DNA of 64,000 nt from Microbacterium sp. Au-Mic1 (GTDB lineage Bacteria > Actinomycetota > Actinomycetes > Actinomycetales > Microbacteriaceae). Below, in pieces: positions 27,153 through 35,926 of the stretch (position 1 is its first letter; each line of letters begins with the position of its first letter). The translations under genes and the position numbers were made by a program. The notes below the pieces were generated by a model, which saw only the letters and a list, made by a program, of their open reading frames with translations, did not search any database and was not told the origin of the DNA. The stretch is from NCBI RefSeq assembly GCF_021341785.1, contig NZ_JAJTTF010000007.1, positions 124,001-188,000 on the forward strand, given 5' to 3'.

Positions 27153-28163
27153 TCAGCCCGCGGTCGACGCACGCACGATGAGTGCGCCGTGGTCGGGGGC
27201 GGGCACGTCGACCAGGAGCTCCGGTTCGAGTTGCCCCAGCAGTTCGGCCGCCGCCTGCCGCCCCAGCGCCTGCGGCTGCAGGTCGACCGCGGTGATCTCC
27301 GGGATCGCGCCGCGCAGGCGCTCCGCGTCCGACCCGCACACCACGCGCACGTCCTCCGGCACCCGGACGCCGCGAGCCACGAGCCGGTCCACGAGCGCGC
27401 GGGCGTGATCACTGGTCATGCAGTAGATGCCGTCCGGCGGCTCGGACAGGGCGAGCAGCTCGTCCGCGACTGCGACCAGCTCCTCCTGCTCGGCCAGCTC
27501 CGGCACGTGCCGCACCAGTTGTGCGTGCCCGGGCAACCGCTCCCGGTAGCGCTGCTCGGTCGCGGAGTTCCACTCGATCGGATCGGTGCCGACGACCAGG
27601 GCGATCCGGCGGGCCCCGTGCGCGGCGAGATGCTCGAGCACGCGGTCCGTGATCAGGGCGGTGGCGATGTCGACGACGTGGGGATCCCCGGGGTCCGCGG
27701 TGTCGGCCCCAACCAGCGTGTAGGGCATGCCGCCCGCGCGCAGCGCAGCGATGAGCGGGTCGTCCTCGACGGGGTCGGTCACGATGATGCCGTCGCACGC
27801 CCACGCCGTGCTCGGCGCCTGCGGCACCGTCGGATCGGCGACCAGCATCAGCGCGTAGCCGTGCGCGAGCGTCGTGAGCGCGGCCGCCCCGGCGAACCGC
27901 GGGAAGTAGTCGACGTCCTGGATCTGCTGCGGCTCGACGCCGACGGCGGGCCGCAGCACCAGCCCGATCACCCCGAGCCTGCTGCGACGCAACCCGCTCG
28001 CCACGACGTCCGGGTGATACCCCAGCGCCGTCGCCGCCGCGCGCACGCGCGCCTGAGTGCGCTCGTTCACGACGCCGTTGCCCGAGAACGTGTGCGACAC
28101 CGTGGTCACCGAAACTCCCGCACGACGGGCCACGTCGCGGATCGTCGATCGCTGTCTGCGCAT
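27153..28163 (-). CDS. LacI family transcriptional regulator
   Basis: 336 residues. Helix-turn-helix and hinge at residues 1-60: TIRDVARRAGVSVTTVSHTF and ALGYHPDVVASGLR. The rest is a periplasmic-binding-protein-like ligand domain. The ATG is 6 bases after a TATCAT box, so its mRNA is leaderless. It is divergent from an NCS1 permease and a YtcJ-type amidohydrolase, and the shared promoter region holds a 16-base LacI-type operator with central CG. It should repress both itself and the transport operon until a substrate appears. Confidence 0.92.
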   Translation of the reverse strand: MRRQRSTIRDVARRAGVSVTTVSHTFSGNGVVNERTQARVRAAATALGYHPDVVASGLRRSRLGVIGLVLRPAVGVEPQQIQDVDYFPRFAGAAALTTLAHGYALMLVADPTVPQAPSTAWACDGIIVTDPVEDDPLIAALRAGGMPYTLVGADTADPGDPHVVDIATALITDRVLEHLAAHGARRIALVVGTDPIEWNSATEQRYRERLPGHAQLVRHVPELAEQEELVAVADELLALSEPPDGIYCMTSDHARALVDRLVARGVRVPEDVRVVCGSDAERLRGAIPEITAVDLQPQALGRQAAAELLGQLEPELLVDVPAPDHGALIVRASTAG

Positions 28164-28169
28164 GCCGCG

Positions 28170-28198
28170 ATGATAATCGCGGAATCCGCTTGTCCAAA
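28170..28198 (-). promoter_or_regulatory. promoter of the LacI-type gene
   Basis: On the minus strand -35 TTTGGA (28198-28193), 17-base spacer, -10 TATCAT (28175-28170), then 6 bases to the ATG. The -35 box is half of the operator. Confidence 0.65.
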
Positions 28199-28218
28199 TC
28201 GTTTTGGATCTTTAGCGT
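28190..28218 (+). promoter_or_regulatory. promoter of the NCS1-amidohydrolase operon
   Basis: -35 TTGTCC (28190-28195), 17-base spacer, -10 TAGCGT (28213-28218). The LacI-type operator fills the spacer, so a bound repressor would exclude RNA polymerase. The start codon lies 57 bases further on and has a normal Shine-Dalgarno sequence. Confidence 0.65.
28193..28208. promoter_or_regulatory. LacI-family operator
   Basis: TCCAAATCGTTTTGGA: two 8-base halves matching at 7 of 8 positions around a central CG, the usual form for LacI-family sites. It overlaps both divergent promoters. Confidence 0.75.
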
Positions 28219-28275
28219 TGCGTGTCGAGCGCGAACAAGGACGTCGCGCACCCGACCTTTCGCCCTGGAGGACCC

Positions 28276-29724
28276 ATGTCGCAGACGACACCCCCCGAGA
28301 CCGCGGACCCGTCCCCCGCCCTCACGCACCCCGTCCCCACCGACAGCGCCACGCGGGTCGAGACGCACGGCATCGACTACATCCCGAACGCCGAGCGGCA
28401 CGGCCGCGCCCGCGACCTGTTCGCGGTGTGGGCGGCCCCGAACGTCAACTTCCTCGCCGTCGTGATCGGCGTGACCCTCGTGCTGCTCGGTCTGAACCTG
28501 TGGCAGGCGCTGCTGGTCATCGTGATCGGCAACCTATTCTCCATCATCACCGGCATCGTCGCCGGATCCGGACCCGCCGCCGGCACCCCGAGCGAGATCA
28601 TCACCCGCGCGATGTACGGCATCACCGGCAACCGGTTCAACGTCGCGATCGCCGGCTGGCTGATCAGCGTCTGCTACCTCGCGATCAACTGGGCAGCCGC
28701 CACGACCGTCGCGGTCGGGCTGCTCGGCCGACTCGGGATCGCATCATCGCCCTGGACCATTGCGATCAGCGCCGTCGTGATCGCCGCCGCGACCATGGTC
28801 ATCAGCGTGTACGGCCACGGCCTGATCATGCGGCTGTACCAGCCGCTCGCGATCCTGCTCGCCGTGATCTTCGCGGGCATGGCCGTGTTCGTCGTCGGCG
28901 GCGCGAAGTGGGGCTACGCGCCCGCGCACCCGCTGCACGGGCTGGAACTGGTCGCGATGATGGCCGCCGGCGTCGCGCTGGTCGCGTCCGGCCCGCTGTC
29001 GTACACGAACAGCGCCGACTTCGCCCGCTACCTGCCCGCAGCCACGCGCGTGCGCGACGTCGCACTGTGGACCACGCTGGGAATGGTGATCCCCGGAGTG
29101 CTCGCGACCTTCGTCGGCGTGCTCGCCGCGAGTTCCGTGGACATGTCGGATCCGGAGGCGGGGCTGGAGAAGTTCCTGCCCGGCTGGTTCGCGCCGATCT
29201 TCCTCATCTCCGTGATCGTCGGCACCATCGCCAACAATGCGATGACCGCCTACAGCTCCGGCCTCGCCCTGCAGGCCGTCGGCATCCGCCTGCCCCGCTC
29301 TCGCACCGTGCTGCTGGACGGCACGGTCGGCGTGCTGATGACCCTGTTCGCACTGCTCGTGTGGAACTTCCTCGACAGCGTGTCGAGCGCCCTGCAGCTC
29401 GCGGTGACGGTGCTGGCACCGGTGATGGGCGTGTACCTCGCCGACATGCTGTGGCGACGCAACCGCTACGACGGAGCGGCTCTCGCCGACGACAGCCGTG
29501 GCAGCCGGTTCTGGTTCACCGGCGGCGTGCACGTCCCCGGCGCGGTCGCGGTGCTCGTCGGCATCGGCGCCTCGCTGATGTGCAGCGCGACCCTGGTCTT
29601 CACCGGTCCGATCGCCGCGGCGCTCGGCGGCATCGATCTCTCGGTACCGGTCGGGCTGCTCGTCCCGTTCATCCTCTACCTGGTGCTGGTGCGTCGCTCG
29701 CCCCGCTCCCAGGCCTCGCTCTGA
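28276..29724 (+). CDS. NCS1 family nucleobase-type permease, second copy
   Basis: 482 residues with about 12 membrane segments. HGIDYIPNAERHGRARDLF before the first segment, PSEIITRAMYGITGNRFN and SADFARYLP are typical of purine-cytosine permeases. Start at 28276, where GGAGG lies 4 bases upstream. It differs clearly from the permease at 6995 and is controlled by the LacI protein. Downstream amidohydrolase suggests uptake of a ring compound or N-substituted amide that is then hydrolysed. The substrate is not defined by sequence. Confidence 0.85.
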   Translation: MSQTTPPETADPSPALTHPVPTDSATRVETHGIDYIPNAERHGRARDLFAVWAAPNVNFLAVVIGVTLVLLGLNLWQALLVIVIGNLFSIITGIVAGSGPAAGTPSEIITRAMYGITGNRFNVAIAGWLISVCYLAINWAAATTVAVGLLGRLGIASSPWTIAISAVVIAAATMVISVYGHGLIMRLYQPLAILLAVIFAGMAVFVVGGAKWGYAPAHPLHGLELVAMMAAGVALVASGPLSYTNSADFARYLPAATRVRDVALWTTLGMVIPGVLATFVGVLAASSVDMSDPEAGLEKFLPGWFAPIFLISVIVGTIANNAMTAYSSGLALQAVGIRLPRSRTVLLDGTVGVLMTLFALLVWNFLDSVSSALQLAVTVLAPVMGVYLADMLWRRNRYDGAALADDSRGSRFWFTGGVHVPGAVAVLVGIGASLMCSATLVFTGPIAAALGGIDLSVPVGLLVPFILYLVLVRRSPRSQASL

Positions 29725-29753
29725 CCATCCGCACCGACAAGGATCCGACACCG

Positions 29754-31406
29754 ATGACTTCGAACGAGACCCGTACGACGCACTACCGCGGTGGTGCGAT
29801 CTTCACCTCCGACACCCCGCCGTGGGCGCAGTCGCTCATCGTCGAGGACGGCCGCGTCCTCTTCGTCGGAGACACCGACGCCGCCGATGCCTTCGCCGCG
29901 GACGACGTCGTCGAGCTCGACGGGGCGCTCGTGATCCCCGGCATCGTCGACGCGCACACCCACCTCATCGGGCTGGGCGAGTCGCTCGAGCAGGTGGATC
30001 TGCACGACGCTCCCGACCTCGCCGAGATCCAGACGCGCATCGCCACGGCGGCCGCCGCCGACCCGGATGCACCGCGGATCCTCGGCCGCAGCTGGCTGTT
30101 CTCCAGCCTGGACGGCCGGGCGCCGCACCGCGACATGATCGACGCAGTGGTCGCCGACCGCCCCGTCTATCTGAACGCGAACGACAACCACTCCGCCTGG
30201 CTGAACACGGCGGCGCTCGCGGAACTGGGCATCGACGACGCGACCCCGGATCCGCTCGGAGGCACGATCCAGCGCGACGCCGAGGGCCGCGCCACCGGCA
30301 TGCTGCTGGAGAATGCGGTGTTCGCGTTCCTCCGCGAGCGGCTGGACGCCCTCACGAGCGACGCCGACCGCGAAGCGCAGTTCGAGGCGGCGCTGCGCAC
30401 CTACCTCGACGCCGGCGTCACCGCCGCGGTCGACATGGCGCTGGGCGAGCCCGACCTGCGCGCGATGCTCGCCGTGCAGGATCGGTACGACGGTGTCCTT
30501 CCGATGCACGTCGCCGCGCACTGGGCCGTGTACCGCACCGCGACCGCGGAGGGCGACGCCGCCGCGGTCGACCGGGCGATCGCCCTGCACCGGGAGCACT
30601 CCGGCCAGGGTCTGCGGATCGCCGGCATCAAGCTGTTCGTCGACGGCGTGATCGACAGCTGCACCGCAGCGATGCGCTCGCCGTTCGCCGACGGCTCGCA
30701 GCCGGACGCGCTCTGGGACCTCCCGTCACTGACGGCGGTCGTCACTCGCGCCGACGCCGCGGGCCTGCAGATCGCGATGCATGCGATCGGCGATGCCGCG
30801 TCGGCACTCGCCCTCGACGCCCTCGAAGCCGCGGTCGCGACGAACGGCCCGCGCGCCGACCGCCGCCACCGGATCGAGCACCTGGAGACCGTGGATCACG
30901 CGACCCCGTTGCGGCTGGCGCGCCTCGGCATCATCGCCTCGATGCAGCCCGTGCACTGCGACCCCGCGATCCAGGACAACTGGCGTGCGATGCTCGGCGA
31001 CGATCGCGTCGAGCGCGGCTACCCCTGGGCAGAGTTCGCCGAGGCGGGAGCAACGCTTGCGCTCGGCACCGATGCGCCGACCGCGCCGTTCGACCCGCTG
31101 CCGAACCTGTTCATCGCGACCACTCGGCGCTCGGCGTTCGACCCGGCCCTGCCGGCGAACGTCCCCGGCAACGCGATGGCGATCGCCGACGCCGTGCGTC
31201 GCGCCACCCGCGACGCCGCGTACGCCTCGCGCTGGGAGGGCGACCTGGGCGTGCTCCGCGCGGGCGCATCCGCGGACTTCGCGGTACTCGACGCGGATCC
31301 GTTCCGCGACGGCCCCGAGGCGTTCCTCACCGCACGGGTGCGCGCCACGTTCGTCCGCGGACGCGCGCACGCCGCCGCGGTCGCCGCAGGCTCGGCAGGT
31401 CGCTGA
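29754..31406 (+). CDS. amidohydrolase, YtcJ/metal-dependent type
   Basis: 550 residues. The composite beta-sandwich starts YRGGAIFTSDTPPWAQSLIV; metal ligands are in PGIVDAHTHLIGLG (HxH), MHAIGDAA, HRIEHLE and GTDAPTAPFDPL. NDNHSAWLNTAAL is a hallmark of the YtcJ group, which hydrolyses N-acyl amino acids or related amides. It follows the permease by 29 bases in the LacI-controlled operon, so it probably acts on the imported compound. Cytoplasmic, with no signal peptide. Followed by tandem 40-bp repeats. Confidence 0.87.
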   Translation: MTSNETRTTHYRGGAIFTSDTPPWAQSLIVEDGRVLFVGDTDAADAFAADDVVELDGALVIPGIVDAHTHLIGLGESLEQVDLHDAPDLAEIQTRIATAAAADPDAPRILGRSWLFSSLDGRAPHRDMIDAVVADRPVYLNANDNHSAWLNTAALAELGIDDATPDPLGGTIQRDAEGRATGMLLENAVFAFLRERLDALTSDADREAQFEAALRTYLDAGVTAAVDMALGEPDLRAMLAVQDRYDGVLPMHVAAHWAVYRTATAEGDAAAVDRAIALHREHSGQGLRIAGIKLFVDGVIDSCTAAMRSPFADGSQPDALWDLPSLTAVVTRADAAGLQIAMHAIGDAASALALDALEAAVATNGPRADRRHRIEHLETVDHATPLRLARLGIIASMQPVHCDPAIQDNWRAMLGDDRVERGYPWAEFAEAGATLALGTDAPTAPFDPLPNLFIATTRRSAFDPALPANVPGNAMAIADAVRRATRDAAYASRWEGDLGVLRAGASADFAVLDADPFRDGPEAFLTARVRATFVRGRAHAAAVAAGSAGR

Positions 31407-31420
31407 ACGAGCGCACAGCA

Positions 31421-31576
31421 CGACACCACCCGTCCGGGGTCGTTGAGCGAGGACGCCGCACGACACCACCCCTCCGGGGTCGTTGAGCGAGGACGCCGCA
31501 GGCGACCGAGACGAAACGCCGCCAGCTCTCAAGAGCACCGCGTCTCGTCTCGCGCGGCCTCCGGCCATGCGCGCTC
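31421..31576. repeat. intergenic repeat, locus B: 40-bp tandem copy plus hairpin
   Basis: Two direct 40-base units, 31421-31460 and 31461-31500, differ at one base and each contain CGTTGAGCGAGGACGCCGCA. GAGACGAAACGC follows, and CGTCTCGTCTC plus GCGCTCAAC lie at the far end, so the whole block can fold back. It fills most of the 200-base gap between convergent genes and may act as a terminator. No gene is seen here. Confidence 0.75.
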
Positions 31577-31606
31577 AACGGCCCCGAGCCCCGTGGGATC
31601 CGGTCC

Positions 31607-33238
31607 TCAGCGCTCGTAGAGCAGGATCACGCTGCCGGCTCCGTCGTGGCGCGCGGTCTCGTGGTAGCCGAGCTCGCGCAGGTCGCTGAGGCCCCAGGAG
31701 TCCACGACCCCGTCGAAGCGCAGTTCGACCACCCAGATCCGATCGACCCCGTCGAACCGGCCCATTCCGGCCGCCCGAGGGATCCCGTAGGTCTGGTCGT
31801 ACCAGGTGTAGGACTTCTGATACGGCGTCTTCAGCAGCAGATCGGTGGTGTTGCGGAAGGCCGCAGGATCCGTGGCCTTCGCCAGCCGGGTGCGCTGGGA
31901 CGGTCGGGCTCCGTCGTCGAACACGATGCCGTCGCCCGGCTCGGCGTTCGCGCTGATGAAGGCGGAGATGTCGTTCCAGTCCGACTGGTTCTTCGCATAG
32001 GGCCCACGCTGCAGCACCGCGACCGGCACGGCGGCGATCACGACGGCGGCGATCGCGATCCCCGCGAGCCACGACCCGCGACGCGAGCCCTCCCGACGCG
32101 GCCCCTCCCGGCGGCGCCCGTCCGCCGCAACGCCCCCAGGGACATCGCCGGATCGATCCCCGATCCGGGCCAGCGCGCGCACGCCGAGTGCCATCACGAT
32201 CGCCACTCCGGGCGCCGAGAACGTGCCGTACCGGGCGGTGTACACCGCCACGAACGGGGTGACCGCGAGCAGCAGACCCATCGGCACGATCATCCAGCTC
32301 AGCGCCACCACCTCGAGGCGGACTCCGGGTGTGCGCCACAGCCGCCCGCCGCCCCGCCGGATTCGCACGATCTCGCGGGCGAACACGACCACGGCGAGGA
32401 GGATGAGGATCCAGGCGATCGCGGTGAACCACCACTCCTGGAACCACATGTTCTTCAGCACCACCTCGGCGGTGACCGACTCGCGCACCGCGAGGAAGGC
32501 GATCTGGCGGCGCTGCAGGAAGCCGAACCAGGCCAGGGGCGTGCACAGCGCGAGGGCGATCCCGGTGCTGAGCGCCCAGGCCCGCCATCGTCGGCGCAGC
32601 TCGGGCGACAGCAGCACGATCGCGAGCGTCGCGAACACCATGAGCGCGAAGTAGAGGAACGTCCAGATCGCGACCGTGAGCACCGCCGCGTAGCCGACCC
32701 ACCACCAGGTCGCACGTCCGGGACGGCGGGCGATCTCGATGAGCAGCACGAGCAGCACGGCCGCGAACGCCGCCCCGATCGCATAGGAGCGCGCCTCCTC
32801 CCCCGCGAAGATCAGGCGGGGCTGGAGTGCGGTGAACACGCCGGCGACGACGGCGAACCAGATCCGCTCGAACCGTCCGCACAGCCACACCACGGCGGCG
32901 GTGCAGACGCCGATCGCGAGCGCCGACGGGAATCGGATCGAGAACGCGCTCGGCCCGAACAGGTCGATCCAGGCGTGCAGTCCGAGGTAGTACAGCCCGT
33001 GCACGGCGTCGACGTAACTCAGCATGTGCCAGAGCGAGGGCAGCGGACGCGTCGCCGACATGAGGCTCGCCGCCTCGTCGCCCCAGAGCGACGGGATCCA
33101 GGATCCTGCCGCGCTGGCCGCGACCGCGAACAGCCCGATGAGCCCGGCCCACAGCCCCAGGCGCCGCGGATCGGCCGTCACCCGCGCCGAGGCGGGGAGG
33201 GACCGCTCCGAGGCGGTGCCGACAGCGGAGGAGGTCAC
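31607..33238 (-). CDS. membrane glycosyltransferase, GT39/ArnT-like, second copy
   Basis: 543 residues with about 11-12 membrane segments. The first external loop GSWIPSLWGDEAASLMSATR and the next HGLYYLGLHAWIDLFGPSAF parallel the protein at 19308-20777, so the two are paralogues. GTG at 33238 is chosen because TACCCT lies 6 bases upstream; an in-frame ATG 54 bases further up is less likely. It is divergent from a wall-polymer transferase, so a role in glycosylating a wall polymer or lipoprotein is a reasonable inference. Confidence 0.78.
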   Translation of the reverse strand: MTSSAVGTASERSLPASARVTADPRRLGLWAGLIGLFAVAASAAGSWIPSLWGDEAASLMSATRPLPSLWHMLSYVDAVHGLYYLGLHAWIDLFGPSAFSIRFPSALAIGVCTAAVVWLCGRFERIWFAVVAGVFTALQPRLIFAGEEARSYAIGAAFAAVLLVLLIEIARRPGRATWWWVGYAAVLTVAIWTFLYFALMVFATLAIVLLSPELRRRWRAWALSTGIALALCTPLAWFGFLQRRQIAFLAVRESVTAEVVLKNMWFQEWWFTAIAWILILLAVVVFAREIVRIRRGGGRLWRTPGVRLEVVALSWMIVPMGLLLAVTPFVAVYTARYGTFSAPGVAIVMALGVRALARIGDRSGDVPGGVAADGRRREGPRREGSRRGSWLAGIAIAAVVIAAVPVAVLQRGPYAKNQSDWNDISAFISANAEPGDGIVFDDGARPSQRTRLAKATDPAAFRNTTDLLLKTPYQKSYTWYDQTYGIPRAAGMGRFDGVDRIWVVELRFDGVVDSWGLSDLRELGYHETARHDGAGSVILLYER

Positions 33239-33244
33239 GCCCCG

Positions 33245-33250
33245 AGGGTA
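33245..33250 (-). promoter_or_regulatory. -10 box TACCCT, leaderless glycosyltransferase gene
   Basis: TACCCT on the minus strand ends 6 bases before the GTG at 33238. Confidence 0.5.
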
Positions 33251-33353
33251 GCGGCCTCTGCTTTGCCGCTGCTCCGAGATGGCTGTCAGCACGGTGTTGC
33301 GTCACCGTCCGTCCACCCGACGTTCTCCGAGCGTTCGCTCGGCATGCGCCCAA

Positions 33354-33359
33354 TATCCT
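33354..33359 (+). promoter_or_regulatory. -10 box TATCCT, leaderless wall-polymer gene
   Basis: TATCCT on the plus strand ends 6 bases before the GTG at 33366. With the box at 33245 it gives two divergent leaderless promoters within 115 bases. Confidence 0.5.
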
Positions 33360-33365
33360 TGTTCC

Positions 33366-35897
33366 GTGTCACTCTCCTCCCCCGTGCGGCGTCTGAAGTC
33401 CGCTGCCCGACGTCTGAAGCGGGCGGTCGAGGCCGAGCGCATCGCGTTCTGGCGCTCCCGTCCGGTGCGCCCCGATCAGGTGCTGTACGAGTCGTTCGCC
33501 GGCAACGGCATGCTCTGCAATCCGGAGGCGATCTTCCGCCACCTGCTGGCAGATCCCGACTACGCCCACCTGACGCACGTCTGGGCGCTCGCCGACGAGG
33601 ACGCGATCGCCCGCTTCCAGAACGAGTTCTCCGCGGACCGCCGGGTCTCGTTCGTGCGTCGCGGATCCGCCTCCTATCGTCAGGCGCTCGCGGCGAGCGG
33701 CTGGCTGATCAACAACGCCACCTTCCCGACCTGGTTCGGCAAGAGGGAGGGCCAGGTCTATCTGAACACCTGGCACGGCACACCCCTGAAGCTCATGGGC
33801 TTCGACATGCCGTCCGGAGCCGTGCAGTCGGCGAACACCCTGCGCAACTTCCTCATGTCGGACTACCTGCTCGCGGCGAATCCGTTCATGGCCGAGACCA
33901 TGTACGAAGGCGCCTACCGGCTCACCAACGTCTACCCCGGCACCCTCATCGAGGAGGGCTACCCCCGCATCGACCGGCAGCGACTCGACAATGCGGCCGA
34001 GGCGGCCGTGCGCGCGGAGCTCGAGGGCAGCGGCGTCCTGCTCGGCGGAAAGCCGATCGTGCTGTTCGCGCCCACCTGGCGCGGGAGCTCCTTCGACGAC
34101 CCCGAGGACAACATCGACGAGCTCGCCGCCCAGCTCGCCGCCCTGCAGGCCGGTGTCGGCGACGACCACGTCGTCGTGCTGAAGACGCATCAGATCGTGC
34201 ACGCGCACGCCTCGGCCCGTCCGGAGCTAGCGCGGTCGCTCGCCCCCAACTCGATCCCCTCCAACGTGCTGCTGGGGGCTTCGGCCGGCCTCGTCACCGA
34301 CTATTCGTCGATCTTCTTCGACTACCTGGCGACGGGTCGCCCCATCGCGTTCTTCACTCCGGATGCCGACCTGTACTCCTCGGGACGCGGCACCTACATG
34401 CCGCTGGACACCCTGCCGGGCCCCGTCGCCGACGACGCCGCCGAGACCGGCCGCGCGCTGCGAGCTCTCCTCGAGGGTTCCGACCCGCATCCGCAGTACG
34501 CCTCCTGGGCCCTGCGCTTCGCACCGTTCGAAGACGGCGGCGCGACGGCACGCGTCGTCGACATCGTGTTCGGCGGCGCCCGCGAGGGCTACCGCGCCCG
34601 CCCCACCGCCCACGACGGTCGCAAGCGGCTGCTCGTGTACCTCGGCGGGATGAAGCCGAACGGCATCACCACGAGCGCGCTCAACCTCCTCGGCGCGATC
34701 GATCACACCCGGTATGACGTGACCGCGCTGCTGCCCAAGCGCCGGCTCAGCACGGATCCGCTGACGCAGGCCCGCATCCCCGCCGAGGTGCGGCAGGTGT
34801 TCCGCATCGGAGGGATGAACGGGTCCAAGGTCGTGCATCTGCGCCGCCGCGTCGACGACTGGCGCGGAGCCCCTCGGTCCCCGGGCGCGGAGCCCTGGCA
34901 CGAGGAGCTGTGGAACGCGGAGTGGATGCGCGTGTTCGGTCACGCCCGCTTCGACTGGGTCGCCGACTTCAGCGGCTACGGCCCGCTGTGGACCAGCCTT
35001 CTGCTGCACGCACCCGCGGTGGATGACGGCGGGCCGGATCCGGTCCGCGCGATCTGGATGCACAACGAGATGGCATCCGACCGCGAACGCACGGTGAACG
35101 GCAGGGCCAGCATGAAGCGCGGCCTCGGCGCCGTGTTCGCCATGTACTCCGAATACGACCAGCTCGTGTCGGTGTCGCACCAGCTCACCGAGCTGAATCG
35201 CATCGAGCTCGCCGAGTATGCCTCCGGAGAGCACTTCCGCACGGTGCGCAACTTCCCCGATGTCGAGCACGTCACCCTGGGCGCGCGGCGCCCCCTCAGC
35301 GAGTTCTTCTCCGAGTCCGACGCGCAGCACGAGGCCGCAGACCGGGAGATCCCGCCGCGACCGGCCTGGTACGAGGCGCTCCAGGCCGACGAAGGCGACC
35401 TGCGCTGGTTCATCACGGTGGGTCGTCTGAGTCCGGAGAAGAACCACGCCCGCCTGATCCGCTCATTCCTCGCCGTGCATCGGGCGCACCCCGAGGCACG
35501 TCTGCTCATCGTGGGTGCGGGTCCGCTGGCCGCCGACCTGCAGGAGCAGATCGACGAGGCGGGGCTCTCCGACGTGGCGTTCCTCACCGGCGCGCAGCGC
35601 AATCCGTACGCTCTTCTCGCCGCCGCCGACTGCTTCGTCCTGTCCAGCCTCTACGAGGGGCAGCCGATGGTGCTCATCGAGGCCGCCATCTGCGGTCTGC
35701 CGATCGTGTCGACGTCCTTCGGCTCCGTGTACGGCGCTCTGCCGGAGGGGGCCATCCGGATCGTGACGCAGGACGATGACGCGCTCACGGCCGGGATGAC
35801 CGCGTTCCTCGAGGGCGAGGTGCCCCCCGCGATGCTCGATACGGACGCCTACCGTGCCGACGTCAAGGCCGAGTTCGAGGCGCTGCTGACCGACTGA
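33366..35897 (+). CDS. TagF-like glycerophosphotransferase fused to a GT4 glycosyltransferase
   Basis: 843 residues. Residues about 45-400 are the CDP-glycerol glycerophosphotransferase domain: YLNTWHGTPLKLMGFDM, APTWRGSSF, KTHQIVH and the catalytic-site motif TDYSSIFFDY. Residues about 420-840 are a GT-B fold of family GT4: YLGGMKPNGITTSALN, VGRLSPEKNHARLIRSF, GPLAADLQEQI and SSLYEGQPMVLIEAAICGLP. Such a protein could polymerise a poly(polyol-phosphate) chain and add a sugar. Likely membrane-associated on the inner face. GTG start after TATCCT. It implies teichoic-acid-like wall polymers in this organism. Confidence 0.85.
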   Translation: MSLSSPVRRLKSAARRLKRAVEAERIAFWRSRPVRPDQVLYESFAGNGMLCNPEAIFRHLLADPDYAHLTHVWALADEDAIARFQNEFSADRRVSFVRRGSASYRQALAASGWLINNATFPTWFGKREGQVYLNTWHGTPLKLMGFDMPSGAVQSANTLRNFLMSDYLLAANPFMAETMYEGAYRLTNVYPGTLIEEGYPRIDRQRLDNAAEAAVRAELEGSGVLLGGKPIVLFAPTWRGSSFDDPEDNIDELAAQLAALQAGVGDDHVVVLKTHQIVHAHASARPELARSLAPNSIPSNVLLGASAGLVTDYSSIFFDYLATGRPIAFFTPDADLYSSGRGTYMPLDTLPGPVADDAAETGRALRALLEGSDPHPQYASWALRFAPFEDGGATARVVDIVFGGAREGYRARPTAHDGRKRLLVYLGGMKPNGITTSALNLLGAIDHTRYDVTALLPKRRLSTDPLTQARIPAEVRQVFRIGGMNGSKVVHLRRRVDDWRGAPRSPGAEPWHEELWNAEWMRVFGHARFDWVADFSGYGPLWTSLLLHAPAVDDGGPDPVRAIWMHNEMASDRERTVNGRASMKRGLGAVFAMYSEYDQLVSVSHQLTELNRIELAEYASGEHFRTVRNFPDVEHVTLGARRPLSEFFSESDAQHEAADREIPPRPAWYEALQADEGDLRWFITVGRLSPEKNHARLIRSFLAVHRAHPEARLLIVGAGPLAADLQEQIDEAGLSDVAFLTGAQRNPYALLAAADCFVLSSLYEGQPMVLIEAAICGLPIVSTSFGSVYGALPEGAIRIVTQDDDALTAGMTAFLEGEVPPAMLDTDAYRADVKAEFEALLTD

Positions 35898-35926
35898 GAC
35901 GGGTCGCGGGAACGGCGCCGACCGGT

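Noticed and set aside
27189-29753. 855 in-frame codons before the amidohydrolase start
   Set aside because: They run antisense to LacI and out of frame through the permease; the amidohydrolase has its own AAGGAT and ATG at 29754.
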